NCBI GenBank assembly: GCA_003486645.1 | Contig: DNGI01000255.1 | Coordinates: forward strand, 403-7,162 | Length of the DNA stretch: 6,760 nucleotides | Direction of reading: 5' to 3' | Source of the DNA: Cyanobacteria bacterium UBA11370 | GTDB lineage: Bacteria > Cyanobacteriota > Cyanobacteriia > Cyanobacteriales > Coleofasciculaceae | Shown here: positions 1 through 4,998 of the stretch, one piece after another | Numbering within the stretch: the stretch's first letter is position 1 | Layout: each line of letters begins with the position of its first letter | The notes under the pieces: generated by a model | The model's database searches: none | Told to the model about the DNA's origin: nothing | The model's input: only the letters and a program-made list of their open reading frames with translations | Position numbers and translations under genes: made by a program

Positions 1-15
1 TTTAAATTGGGTATC

Positions 16-39
16 AGTAGCGACCAAGATGGTCGCACT
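16..39. other. Stem-loop upstream of the ABC gene
   Basis: GCGACC (20-25) and GGTCGC (31-36) pair perfectly around the loop AAGAT. Past one bulged A at 19, AGT (16-18) pairs with ACT (37-39), giving nine base pairs in all. No T-tract follows on either side, so it is not a classical intrinsic terminator. It could be the end of an upstream transcript or a dispersed palindromic repeat. Confidence 0.45.
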
Positions 40-126
40 ACAAGGATTCTGTAATTATTGACAATCAGGTTTAAATGACGAACAGCTTATCAGCCGAGAA
101 TGAAACAGCCTTGGGGGCCTTAGCAA

Positions 127-145
127 GGGGAGGGTTTGGGAGGGG
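127..145 (+). other. G-quadruplex-type tract in the ABC gene leader
   Basis: Four G-runs (127-130, 132-134, 138-140, 142-145) are separated by loops of 1, 3 and 1 nucleotides, which fits the classic four-tract quadruplex pattern. The tract ends 43 bp before the ABC start codon and lies just upstream of overlapping -10-like hexamers (TATTAT 151-156, TATGAT 154-159), where a -35 box would normally be. It may instead be a copy of a G-rich dispersed repeat. That it folds in the cell is inference. Confidence 0.4.
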
Positions 146-188
146 TAAAATATTATGATTTGTAAAGACCTCTCACATTCAAGCATCT

Positions 189-1064
189 ATGCTCTTAGCC
201 GTTTCCCTACAAAACGTCTACAAAACTTACGATAAGATCCCCGTCGTCAATGACCTCTCCTTTACTATTGAAACTGGAGAGATCTTTGGTCTGCTTGGTC
301 CCAATGGCGCGGGAAAATCTACTACTATCCGAATGCTGACCACTCTTACTCAACCCACGCAAGGGAAAATTGAGATTGCTGGATACGATGTAGTACGCCA
401 ACCCTCCCAGGTGAAGCAAAATATTGGTGTTGTCTTGCAACAAGTTAGTGTTGATAACGACCTCACCGTCTGGGAAAATATGGAACTCCACGGACGTTTG
501 CATCATATTTCCCATCCCAAGCGTCAAGTCCTGATTAAACAATGGTTAGATTATGTAGAATTAAGCGATCGCCGTGATTCCCTGGTTAAAACCCTATCGG
601 GTGGGATGAAGCGTCGTTTGCAAATTGCTAGAGCATTATTACACGAACCCAAAATCCTATTTTTAGACGAACCTACCGTTGGACTTGATCCCCAAACCCG
701 CCGCCGTCTCTGGGAAATTATCCGGGATTTGAATAAGCAGGGGATGACGATGTTGCTCACAACTCATTATATGGATGAGGTAGAGTTTTTATGTGATGCC
801 TATGGCGCGGATAAGCCAGGACGTATCGGGATTATGGATGGCGGTAAACTGATTGAACTGGGAACCTTGCAAGAGTTCAAAGCCAAACACGGTCAAGGAT
901 TAGTGATGAAACAAGTAGGCGATCGCTTCGAGTACAAATTCTTCCCTACCCTGGAACAAGCCAACACTTACCTTGACAGCTTACCTGATAAAACCGGGAT
1001 AATGGTTCGTCCCTCTAATTTAGAAGATATCTTTGTGGAACTCACAGGACGGCAACTGGATTGA
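189..1064 (+). CDS. ABC transporter ATP-binding protein, ABC-2 / DrrA type
   Basis: This is the cytoplasmic ATPase of an ABC exporter. All nucleotide-binding motifs are visible: Walker A GPNGAGKST at residues 37-45, Q-loop glutamine near 84, signature LSGGMKRR at 136-143, Walker B ILFLDEP at 156-162, D-loop GLDP at 165-168 and switch histidine 193. The C-terminal PSNLEDIFVELTGRQL is the tail usual in DrrA/CcmA-like subunits of ABC-2 systems. At 291 residues it is somewhat short for DrrA-like proteins. The ATG at 189 has no clear Shine-Dalgarno sequence but gives the normal N-terminus before the first strand. Residues 204-211 (AYGADKPG) look like an 8-residue insertion between the LCD and RIGIMDGGK elements. 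No permease gene follows; scpB is next after a repeat-filled gap, so the membrane partner must be outside the window. The substrate cannot be told from the sequence. Confidence 0.95.
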   Translation: MLLAVSLQNVYKTYDKIPVVNDLSFTIETGEIFGLLGPNGAGKSTTIRMLTTLTQPTQGKIEIAGYDVVRQPSQVKQNIGVVLQQVSVDNDLTVWENMELHGRLHHISHPKRQVLIKQWLDYVELSDRRDSLVKTLSGGMKRRLQIARALLHEPKILFLDEPTVGLDPQTRRRLWEIIRDLNKQGMTMLLTTHYMDEVEFLCDAYGADKPGRIGIMDGGKLIELGTLQEFKAKHGQGLVMKQVGDRFEYKFFPTLEQANTYLDSLPDKTGIMVRPSNLEDIFVELTGRQLD

Positions 1065-1097
1065 GGGAGGAGGGAGTGGGGAGATAGGGAGATAGGG
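1065..1097 (+). repeat. G-rich tandem octamer tract, possible G-quadruplex
   Basis: The tract begins at the base after the ABC stop codon. It has five runs of three or four G (1065-1067, 1072-1074, 1078-1081, 1087-1089, 1095-1097), the last part being the octamer GGGAGATA repeated twice. The C-rich octamer array at the right end of the window (6739-6760) is similar in kind when read on the other strand. No intrinsic terminator is seen for the ABC gene, so this tract may stand in its place. Confidence 0.5.
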
Positions 1098-1109
1098 AGT
1101 GTCAACCTA

Positions 1110-1137
1110 TACAATAACTATGGCAGTAGCATACTAT
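1110..1137 (+). promoter_or_regulatory. Weak candidate promoter of scpB
   Basis: TACTAT at 1132-1137 is a fair -10 hexamer. TACAAT at 1110-1115, 16 bp upstream, is a poor -35. A start near 1144 would put the TCCAAAA array inside the 5' untranslated region. The evidence is positional only. Confidence 0.25.
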
Positions 1138-1146
1138 AGTCTCCAA

Positions 1147-1184
1147 TCCAAAATCCAAAATCCAAAATCCAAAATCCAAAATCC
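1147..1184 (+). repeat. Short tandem repeat, heptamer TCCAAAA x5
   Basis: Five exact copies of TCCAAAA begin at 1147, 1154, 1161, 1168 and 1175, followed by a partial TCC to 1184. Heptameric short tandemly repeated repetitive (STRR) sequences are well known in filamentous cyanobacteria. This array stops 3 bp before the scpB ATG and takes up the place where a ribosome binding site would be. Confidence 0.9.
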
Positions 1185-1187
1185 TCT

Positions 1188-1682
1188 ATGCCTCGTTTAG
1201 CAACCCAGATTGAAGCAATACTCTACCTGAAAGGAAAACCTTTATCGTTAGCGGAAATTGCCGAATGTGCGGGATGCGATCGCAATGAGGCTCAAGATGC
1301 TTTAATTGAACTGATGACCGACTATGCTCACCGAGATAGTGCGTTGGAAGTCATCGAGACACCTACGGGGTATAGTTTGCAGTTACGGGTAACGTTTCAG
1401 GAATTAATGCTAAACTTGATACCTGCGGAGTTGGGTGTAGGGGCATTGCGAACTTTAGCAGCGATCGCTCTTAAACAACCCATTGCTCAAACCGAGTTGA
1501 TCGACTTGCGCGGTAGTGGTGCTTATCAACACGTTCAGGAACTGATTAATCTGGGATTTGTGCAAAGACGGCGACAAACCGATGGTCGTTCCTACTGGTT
1601 ACAAGTCACAACCAAATTTCATCAGCATTTTGAGGTGGATAAACTCCTACCCTCTATCCAAACGCCGTCCCAATCCTCCTAA
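1188..1682 (+). CDS. scpB: Segregation and condensation protein B (ScpB)
   Basis: ScpB binds the kleisin ScpA and joins SMC in the bacterial condensin complex, which compacts and segregates the chromosome. The 164 residues show the expected pair of winged-helix domains. The first covers about 1-75 and opens with LATQIEAILYLKGKPLSLAE. The second covers about 80-150 and contains TLAAIALKQPI (89-99) and the LIDLRGSGAYQHVQEL helix pair followed by the wing YWLQVTTKF. It lacks the long acidic C-terminal tail of Bacillus-type ScpB. The ATG at 1188 gives the conserved N-terminus, but no Shine-Dalgarno sequence precedes it: the heptamer array ends 3 bp upstream. It stands alone, with no scpA or smc nearby. 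The identification rests on recognised family motifs. Confidence 0.9.
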   Translation: MPRLATQIEAILYLKGKPLSLAEIAECAGCDRNEAQDALIELMTDYAHRDSALEVIETPTGYSLQLRVTFQELMLNLIPAELGVGALRTLAAIALKQPIAQTELIDLRGSGAYQHVQELINLGFVQRRRQTDGRSYWLQVTTKFHQHFEVDKLLPSIQTPSQSS

Positions 1683-1771
1683 AAAATTCATCGTTTCTTT
1701 AAAAAAAGGTTTTTGCTCAAAAATTTCTAGGTGGATGTACGGTACAAAGAATTCCTGAAGTTTCGTCCCCG

Positions 1772-1800
1772 TTACCCTTCTAGGTCAGGAGAGGTAATAT
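1772..1800 (+). promoter_or_regulatory. Candidate promoter of the DUF760 gene
   Basis: TAATAT at 1795-1800 is a good -10. TTACCC at 1772-1777 is a weak -35 at the ideal 17-bp spacing. Transcription from about 1807 would leave a leader of roughly 117 nucleotides. The rest of the 241-bp gap after scpB shows no gene, and no strong terminator for scpB is visible. Confidence 0.3.
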
Positions 1801-1923
1801 AGCATGGTTTCGTCAATCCTATATTTCTTTCCAAAGAACTAGGGTAAATCACCCAAAGCAGGGGTCGGCGGTCAACACAATCGTTTAGAGTAGAAACTAA
1901 GTAAAGTCAAAGCTGAGACTCTA

Positions 1924-2304
1924 ATGGTATTTAACCCTGACTTTCTCAATTCTGCGCCTGAAGATGAATCAGCCAACCAGCTTCTGAACTATCTCCAGCA
2001 CCAGTCGCCTGATGTTTTGTCACAGGTGGCAAAGTCTGCGAGTCCGGAAATTCAACAAATTATTTCCCAAAACGTTCAAGGTTTGGTCGGAATGCTTCCT
2101 TCAGAGAACTTTAACGTGCAAATTACAACTGATCGGGAAAATCTAGCGGGATTGCTAGCGTCAGCGATGATGACTGGCTATTTCTTGCGTCGGATGGAAC
2201 AACGCATGGAACTGGAGACAACCTTAATCAACTCAGTTACCATGCAACCAAAACCCCATCATGGTCAGTCGTCTAATGATTCCTGCCAGCGTCCTGATAC
2301 CTAA
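1924..2304 (+). CDS. DUF760 family protein
   Basis: This is a small soluble protein of 126 residues, with no signal peptide or membrane helix. Two helical blocks match my memory of DUF760: residues about 20-58, containing LLNYLQHQSPDVLSQVA and SPEIQQIISQNVQGLVGMLP, and residues about 65-98, containing NLAGLLASAMMTGYFLRRME. The C-terminal 28 residues are polar and probably disordered. DUF760 is shared by cyanobacteria and plastids of plants, which supports a cyanobacterial host; no biochemical role is established that I can state. The ATG at 1924 has only a weak ribosome site. The gene stands alone and ends 31 bp before a hairpin terminator, so it is probably a single-gene unit. Confidence 0.85.
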   Translation: MVFNPDFLNSAPEDESANQLLNYLQHQSPDVLSQVAKSASPEIQQIISQNVQGLVGMLPSENFNVQITTDRENLAGLLASAMMTGYFLRRMEQRMELETTLINSVTMQPKPHHGQSSNDSCQRPDT

Positions 2305-2335
2305 ACAGTGTGCTTTGTCCTGCTTCCTTCCCCTA

Positions 2336-2372
2336 TCCCCCGTCCAATTCAAACTCGTGGCGGGGGAATTTT
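2336..2372 (+). terminator. Intrinsic terminator after the DUF760 gene
   Basis: TCCCCCG (2336-2342) and, past a bulged T at 2343, CC (2344-2345) pair with GG CGGGGGA (2359-2367), a GC-rich stem of nine pairs with a 13-nt loop. ATTTT follows at 2368-2372. The stem starts 31 bp after the DUF760 stop codon. The T-run is short but the stem is strong. Confidence 0.6.
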
Positions 2373-2419
2373 GCTACGGCAAGAGGTAATTCACTGGGGT
2401 TATGAGTTTTAAGTACTGA

Positions 2420-2435
2420 AATAGCGATCGCTATT
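2420..2435. repeat. 16-bp perfect palindrome built on a HIP1 octamer
   Basis: The HIP1 octamer at 2424-2431 is extended symmetrically by AATA on the left and TATT on the right. A second HIP1 copy lies at 2484-2491. Both are in the 276-bp gap between the DUF760 gene and the next start codon. Apart from these, the terminator and a lone -10-like TAATAT at 2533-2538 without a recognisable -35, I see nothing in that gap. Confidence 0.7.
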
Positions 2436-2580
2436 GTTTCTCTAGATTATCCGCTAAGTAAAGTTTGGTGTTGAGTTAGGGGAGCGATCGCCACTCTACC
2501 TCTACTATTAAAAGTATTTTCCTCTACAGACGTAATATATCTCGTCTCTAGGCGACTTGCTCACCAAGGCAGAGGTGGTT

Positions 2581-3558
2581 ATGAGTTCCCGGCGGCACAT
2601 CCAAAAACGAGATTCTACTCAATCCTCTTTTACTCCCGTTACCAATCCCTTTAAAACCCGTGGCTTCGGTAATGGTCTTCAAGCTAGAGAAGCTAAGATC
2701 CCTGAAACTAATCTACTACAGAAACGCCCTGTTGCTTCCCCTTTTCAGCCATTATCTCAAGAACCGGATACTCGTTCTATCGAAGAACAAATGGCAGGAG
2801 CCAACCAGTTTGGTTACGATATCAAAGATATTCCCGTTGAGCCACCTAGTACACCACCGCCACCGCCGCCAGTTCAGATGAAAGAAAGGGGGGTATCAGG
2901 TTGGGAGCAACCATCAATTCAGGCAATTGATCCAGTCATGAATGGATTGAATTTATGGCGCAAGGAGCAATTAGCTGAACCAGAGACTGGAGAACTTGAG
3001 CAAGAACCAAAGAAACAGACCAAGCTAGGTCGAACTCTTTACGCCCAAACAGGTAGGCTTCCATCTGAAGATCTTGACCAGTATTGCTTTGACCTGCTTC
3101 AGAAAATTAAAGAACTCTACAAAGAAGTGAAATTTCGCTACGAGGATTTGCTCAGAGATAAACACAATCTCTACAGAAACCATTACAGCATTGACCAACC
3201 CCATCCAGACTATGGCTCTTGGGAAGGACATCAGGATAGATATGACCGAAAAAGAGCGGAGTTACAAAAGTTCCTCACCCTTTGGGACGATCATTGTAAG
3301 GGAGACCCCGACTTGGTAACCTACGCTCAGGCTGACATTGAGGATGCCGAAAATTATGCCGAAATTCCTGCACCAGAGAGACCACTCAAGAGCGAACGAG
3401 GCTTTAAATTACCTGATTGGGCAATTGCTCTAGGGGTCGTAGTTGTTGGAGGTGCTATTATCATCGGTGCCACGCTGACTCTGCCAGGGTGGGCATTGGC
3501 AGCACTAGCCTCAATCGCTGCTGTTGCTGGACTGCGGCTAATCGATAAGCGTATTTAG
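2581..3558 (+). CDS. Putative contractile-injection-system cargo / polymorphic toxin-like protein with C-terminal hydrophobic hairpin
   Basis: The protein has 325 residues. I prefer the ATG at 2581 to the in-frame TTG at 2557 because AGAGG at 2571-2575 sits 5 bp before it. Four parts are visible. (1) Residues 1-86 form a disordered, basic leader: FTPVTNPFKTRGF (17-29) and EEQ...FGYDIKDIPV (68-86) resemble the leader that precedes DUF4157 in many cyanobacterial proteins linked to extracellular contractile injection systems. (2) Residues 92-97 are six prolines, followed by VQMKERG, where DUF4157 proteins usually continue PIQ.KLTIG; the DUF4157 core itself is absent. (3) Residues about 160-262 are helical, with a GH..RY..KR..L......WD...C pattern and an AEIPAPERP end like the domain before toxins in Rhs/DUF4157 proteins. 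(4) Residues 277-325 hold two hydrophobic helices around a PGW turn, ending in DKRI. A toxin or effector role is inference from architecture; no catalytic motif is seen. Confidence 0.75.
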   Translation: MSSRRHIQKRDSTQSSFTPVTNPFKTRGFGNGLQAREAKIPETNLLQKRPVASPFQPLSQEPDTRSIEEQMAGANQFGYDIKDIPVEPPSTPPPPPPVQMKERGVSGWEQPSIQAIDPVMNGLNLWRKEQLAEPETGELEQEPKKQTKLGRTLYAQTGRLPSEDLDQYCFDLLQKIKELYKEVKFRYEDLLRDKHNLYRNHYSIDQPHPDYGSWEGHQDRYDRKRAELQKFLTLWDDHCKGDPDLVTYAQADIEDAENYAEIPAPERPLKSERGFKLPDWAIALGVVVVGGAIIIGATLTLPGWALAALASIAAVAGLRLIDKRI

Positions 3559-3564
3559 TAACTT

Positions 3565-4398
3565 ATGGAAAAGCAACAACTAGAACAGGAATATCATCGT
3601 CTTTGGAGAAGCCCAGATCAACGCTATTGGCTTCGTGCAATGTCTCTGCCAACACTCTCATGGGTTAGACCATTCTTACCGTTACTAGGGTTACCCACTG
3701 CCCTGGTAGAGCAACCCGATATCTGGACTCCGATTTATGAGCAGACTACTTTAGAGTACCGCCACCGCTCAGAAGAATTCAGAAATCTGGACATAGAAGT
3801 TAGAGACCCAGCAGAAGCTCAAATATTACACCAAGTCATCAGCAAAGCTTTGTTTAAACTTGCTGAACAATTAGGGCAGGAAGTAGCTGTAGAGTTTGAG
3901 CATTGGGTGCGGCGGCATTTTCTTTGCCATGAAGTTGAACTAGCGATGAATGCTTGGAATTATGTGCTGCGGGCTGGGTGTGCCCCACCGAATTCTCGCT
4001 ACGATCAGGTTCCCCCTCCAGATGTTTTGTTACCGATTCTGTCTGAAATCAAAGACCTGGTGAGCTTGCAGCACAGAATTGAGATAAACGAAGCAATTGA
4101 GAAAGTAGCGCCACCTCCGCCCTACGAGCAGATTCCTTACGAAAGAATGGAAAAGTGTTATGAAACTCTCTTGGTACAGAAAGCCGCCGAGCAAACCTCA
4201 ACGATGAAAGCTTTGCAGACCATTGCTGGTAGGCTCAACCCCAGCGAACAATCACAAGTAATGGCGTGGGCTACTGCTCAAGCTGAAGCCATTAGACCTG
4301 CAATTAAAGCCAAGTTACAAGGTAGTAAATATCTACAAGTTAAGCTACCTTGCTCTGATGTGCTATCCGTATTTGAGCTGCGGATTTGTGAGTTGTAA
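3565..4398 (+). CDS. Hypothetical protein, partner of the upstream cargo-like gene
   Basis: I do not recognise this 277-residue protein. It is soluble and mostly helical, without a signal peptide. The N-terminal third is rich in W, R and P (RYWLRAMSLPTLSWVRPFLP at about 20-39). Two proline-rich linkers occur, CAPPNSRYDQVPPPDVLLP near 140-158 and APPPPYEQIPYERMEKCYE near 185-205, followed by a helical C-terminal region. The ATG lies 6 bp after the upstream stop codon, with no good Shine-Dalgarno sequence, so translational coupling and a shared mRNA are likely. In a cargo cassette the second gene is often an immunity protein, adaptor or chaperone, but nothing in the sequence decides between these. 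The last 20 or so residues overlap the HNH frame on the other strand and may be a read-through beyond the original end of the gene. Confidence 0.7.
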   Translation: MEKQQLEQEYHRLWRSPDQRYWLRAMSLPTLSWVRPFLPLLGLPTALVEQPDIWTPIYEQTTLEYRHRSEEFRNLDIEVRDPAEAQILHQVISKALFKLAEQLGQEVAVEFEHWVRRHFLCHEVELAMNAWNYVLRAGCAPPNSRYDQVPPPDVLLPILSEIKDLVSLQHRIEINEAIEKVAPPPPYEQIPYERMEKCYETLLVQKAAEQTSTMKALQTIAGRLNPSEQSQVMAWATAQAEAIRPAIKAKLQGSKYLQVKLPCSDVLSVFELRICEL

Positions 4399-4597
4399 CT
4401 ACTGAAATACGGTTACAACTTGGACAAGCTAAACAGAGATTTTCCCAGATTGTTTCTCCACCTAGAGAGCGCGGGATGATATGTTCAAACTCAAAGGTAG
4501 TAACAGTTAAAACTTCTGCTGTCCGACAATAAGCACAACAATTGTTAAAGCGAGCGCGAATTCGTCGCTGTAACTCAACCGAAAGATAAACGCTCAC
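4340..4597 (-). pseudogene. Truncated HNH endonuclease remnant
   Basis: The frame opens with GTG at 4597 and gives MSVYLSVELQRRIRARF, the usual start of a cyanobacterial HNH nuclease family of about 140-165 residues. The fold's key residues are present: CAYC (21-24), EHIIPRS with H39, the ENL asparagine 53, and CPSCNR (58-63). So the zinc cysteines and first catalytic residues remain. After R63 (near 4409) the family sequence, normally CNR.K followed by about 80 more residues, stops, and 22 unrelated residues run to a stop codon at 4340 inside the convergent gene. No Shine-Dalgarno sequence precedes the GTG. I read it as a gene cut off at its 3' end by rearrangement, though a small functional HNH protein is not excluded. 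Confidence 0.7.
4391..4420. repeat. Perfect 9-bp inverted repeat at the cassette/HNH junction
   Basis: AGTTGTAAC (4391-4399) and GTTACAACT (4412-4420) are exact reverse complements around a 12-nt loop. The left arm contains the stop codon of the upstream gene, and the right arm lies at the point where the HNH protein loses family similarity. There is no T-tract, so termination is doubtful. A recombination scar or a transcript-protecting hairpin are the alternatives. Confidence 0.6.
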
Positions 4598-4690
4598 GCT
4601 AGTTTTGCCAACCCTTCTAGGCGTTTCAAGGTATATCTAGCACGAGTTTTGAGAATTGTTAGTTGATCGACATTTGATCTTCAGATTTAT

Positions 4691-4699
4691 TGGTATAAT
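4691..4699 (+). promoter_or_regulatory. Extended -10 promoter
   Basis: TGG followed by a consensus TATAAT (4694-4699) is a perfect extended -10 element, which can work without a good -35. TCGACA at 4667-4672 is close to the -35 consensus but 21 bp away. The predicted start is about 4706, two bases before the GGAGG of the short frame at 4721. Between the HNH remnant and this promoter (4598-4690) I see no gene. Confidence 0.55.
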
Positions 4700-4720
4700 T
4701 CCAACTTGGAGGGAGCTGAC

Positions 4721-4762
4721 GTGCAGGAGAGTTTTCGGCGCAAGCCATGCCAACTACACTAA
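4721..4762 (+). CDS. Possible 13-codon leader peptide
   Basis: A GTG at 4721 opens 13 codons, MQESFRRKPCQLH, ending with TAA at 4760-4762. The frame would be trivial by length, but it has the best ribosome site in the window: GGAGGGAG at 4708-4715, with GGAGG eight bases before the start codon and almost at the predicted 5' end of a transcript from the extended -10 promoter. A strong hairpin begins 9 bp after the stop. The promoter, short frame and hairpin layout resembles a leader peptide or a translated small RNA. The amino-acid content gives no obvious attenuation signal. Confidence 0.35.
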   Translation: MQESFRRKPCQLH

Positions 4763-4770
4763 GTCACCTA

Positions 4771-4798
4771 TAGAAGAAACTGGAGGATGTTTCTTCTA
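4771..4798. other. Perfect 10-bp hairpin with a GGAGG loop
   Basis: TAGAAGAAAC (4771-4780) pairs exactly with GTTTCTTCTA (4789-4798) around TGGAGGAT. The loop shows a Shine-Dalgarno-like GGAGG on the + strand and CCTCC on the minus strand. No T-tract follows in either direction. It lies between the 13-codon frame and the minus-strand small gene, 42 bp past the latter's stop codon, so it could act as a transcript end for either. Confidence 0.6.
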
Positions 4799-4839
4799 AG
4801 CTGCTGGGTTAGATGAGTTTCGGTGTTATCGTACCGCCG

Positions 4840-4935
4840 TTAGCCGCCAGCGGCAAAACTCAGCATGATAATCACCGACAGCAAAAGCCCAGGACTCAGC
4901 AGCAACAGTAACATGAATAGGTCGTGGGTGGTCAT
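4840..4935 (-). CDS. Small single-helix membrane peptide (31 residues)
   Basis: An ATG at 4935 opens 31 codons, too short for ordinary gene finders. The product begins MTTHDLFMLLLLLSPGLLLS and ends in SFAAGG, so about 20 of 31 residues form one hydrophobic helix with a central PG kink; there is no lysine or arginine. Ribosome-site evidence is good: AGGAG and then GAGG lie within 15 bases of the ATG. The size is like the small subunits of photosystems, cytochrome b6f and NDH complexes in cyanobacteria, but I do not recognise it as a named one. Small hydrophobic peptides are also the toxins of type I toxin-antitoxin pairs, and a promoter on the other strand points towards it. It is divergent from the TMEM14 gene. 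Confidence 0.5.
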   Translation of the reverse strand: MTTHDLFMLLLLLSPGLLLSVIIMLSFAAGG

Positions 4936-4998
4936 AATCCTCAGTCTCCTAACGTTTCATTGTTTAAGCTAACCTGTTAGACGCAAAATTCTCTTGAA

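Noticed and set aside
58..63. Consensus -35 hexamer TTGACA upstream of the ABC gene.
   Set aside because: No -10-like hexamer lies 16-18 bp downstream; the nearest AT-rich hexamers are at about 6 or over 20 bp.
207..760. Two minus-strand frames inside the ABC ATPase gene.
   Set aside because: They lie wholly within a well-supported gene whose motifs are intact, and their translations look like no protein family.
1147..1184. Regularly spaced repeats as a possible CRISPR array.
   Set aside because: The units are seven bases in direct tandem without spacers, so this is a short tandem repeat.
1558..1758. A + strand frame overlapping the end of scpB.
   Set aside because: It is a different frame of scpB with biased, lysine-rich read-through into the A-rich spacer, and has no recognisable family pattern or ribosome site.
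2414..4409. Direct repeat TACTGAAATA at 2414-2423 and 4400-4409, seeming to flank the two-gene cassette like a target-site duplication.
   Set aside because: Many 10-base matches are expected by chance in a window of this size, and the sequence left of 2414 does not encode the missing tail of the HNH protein on the minus strand.
4813..4911. A 32-codon + strand frame (MSFGVIVPPLAASGK, then glutamine-rich) opposite the small hydrophobic peptide.
   Set aside because: Its glutamines are the complement of leucine codons on the other strand, and it has no ribosome site. The minus-strand frame explains the sequence better.
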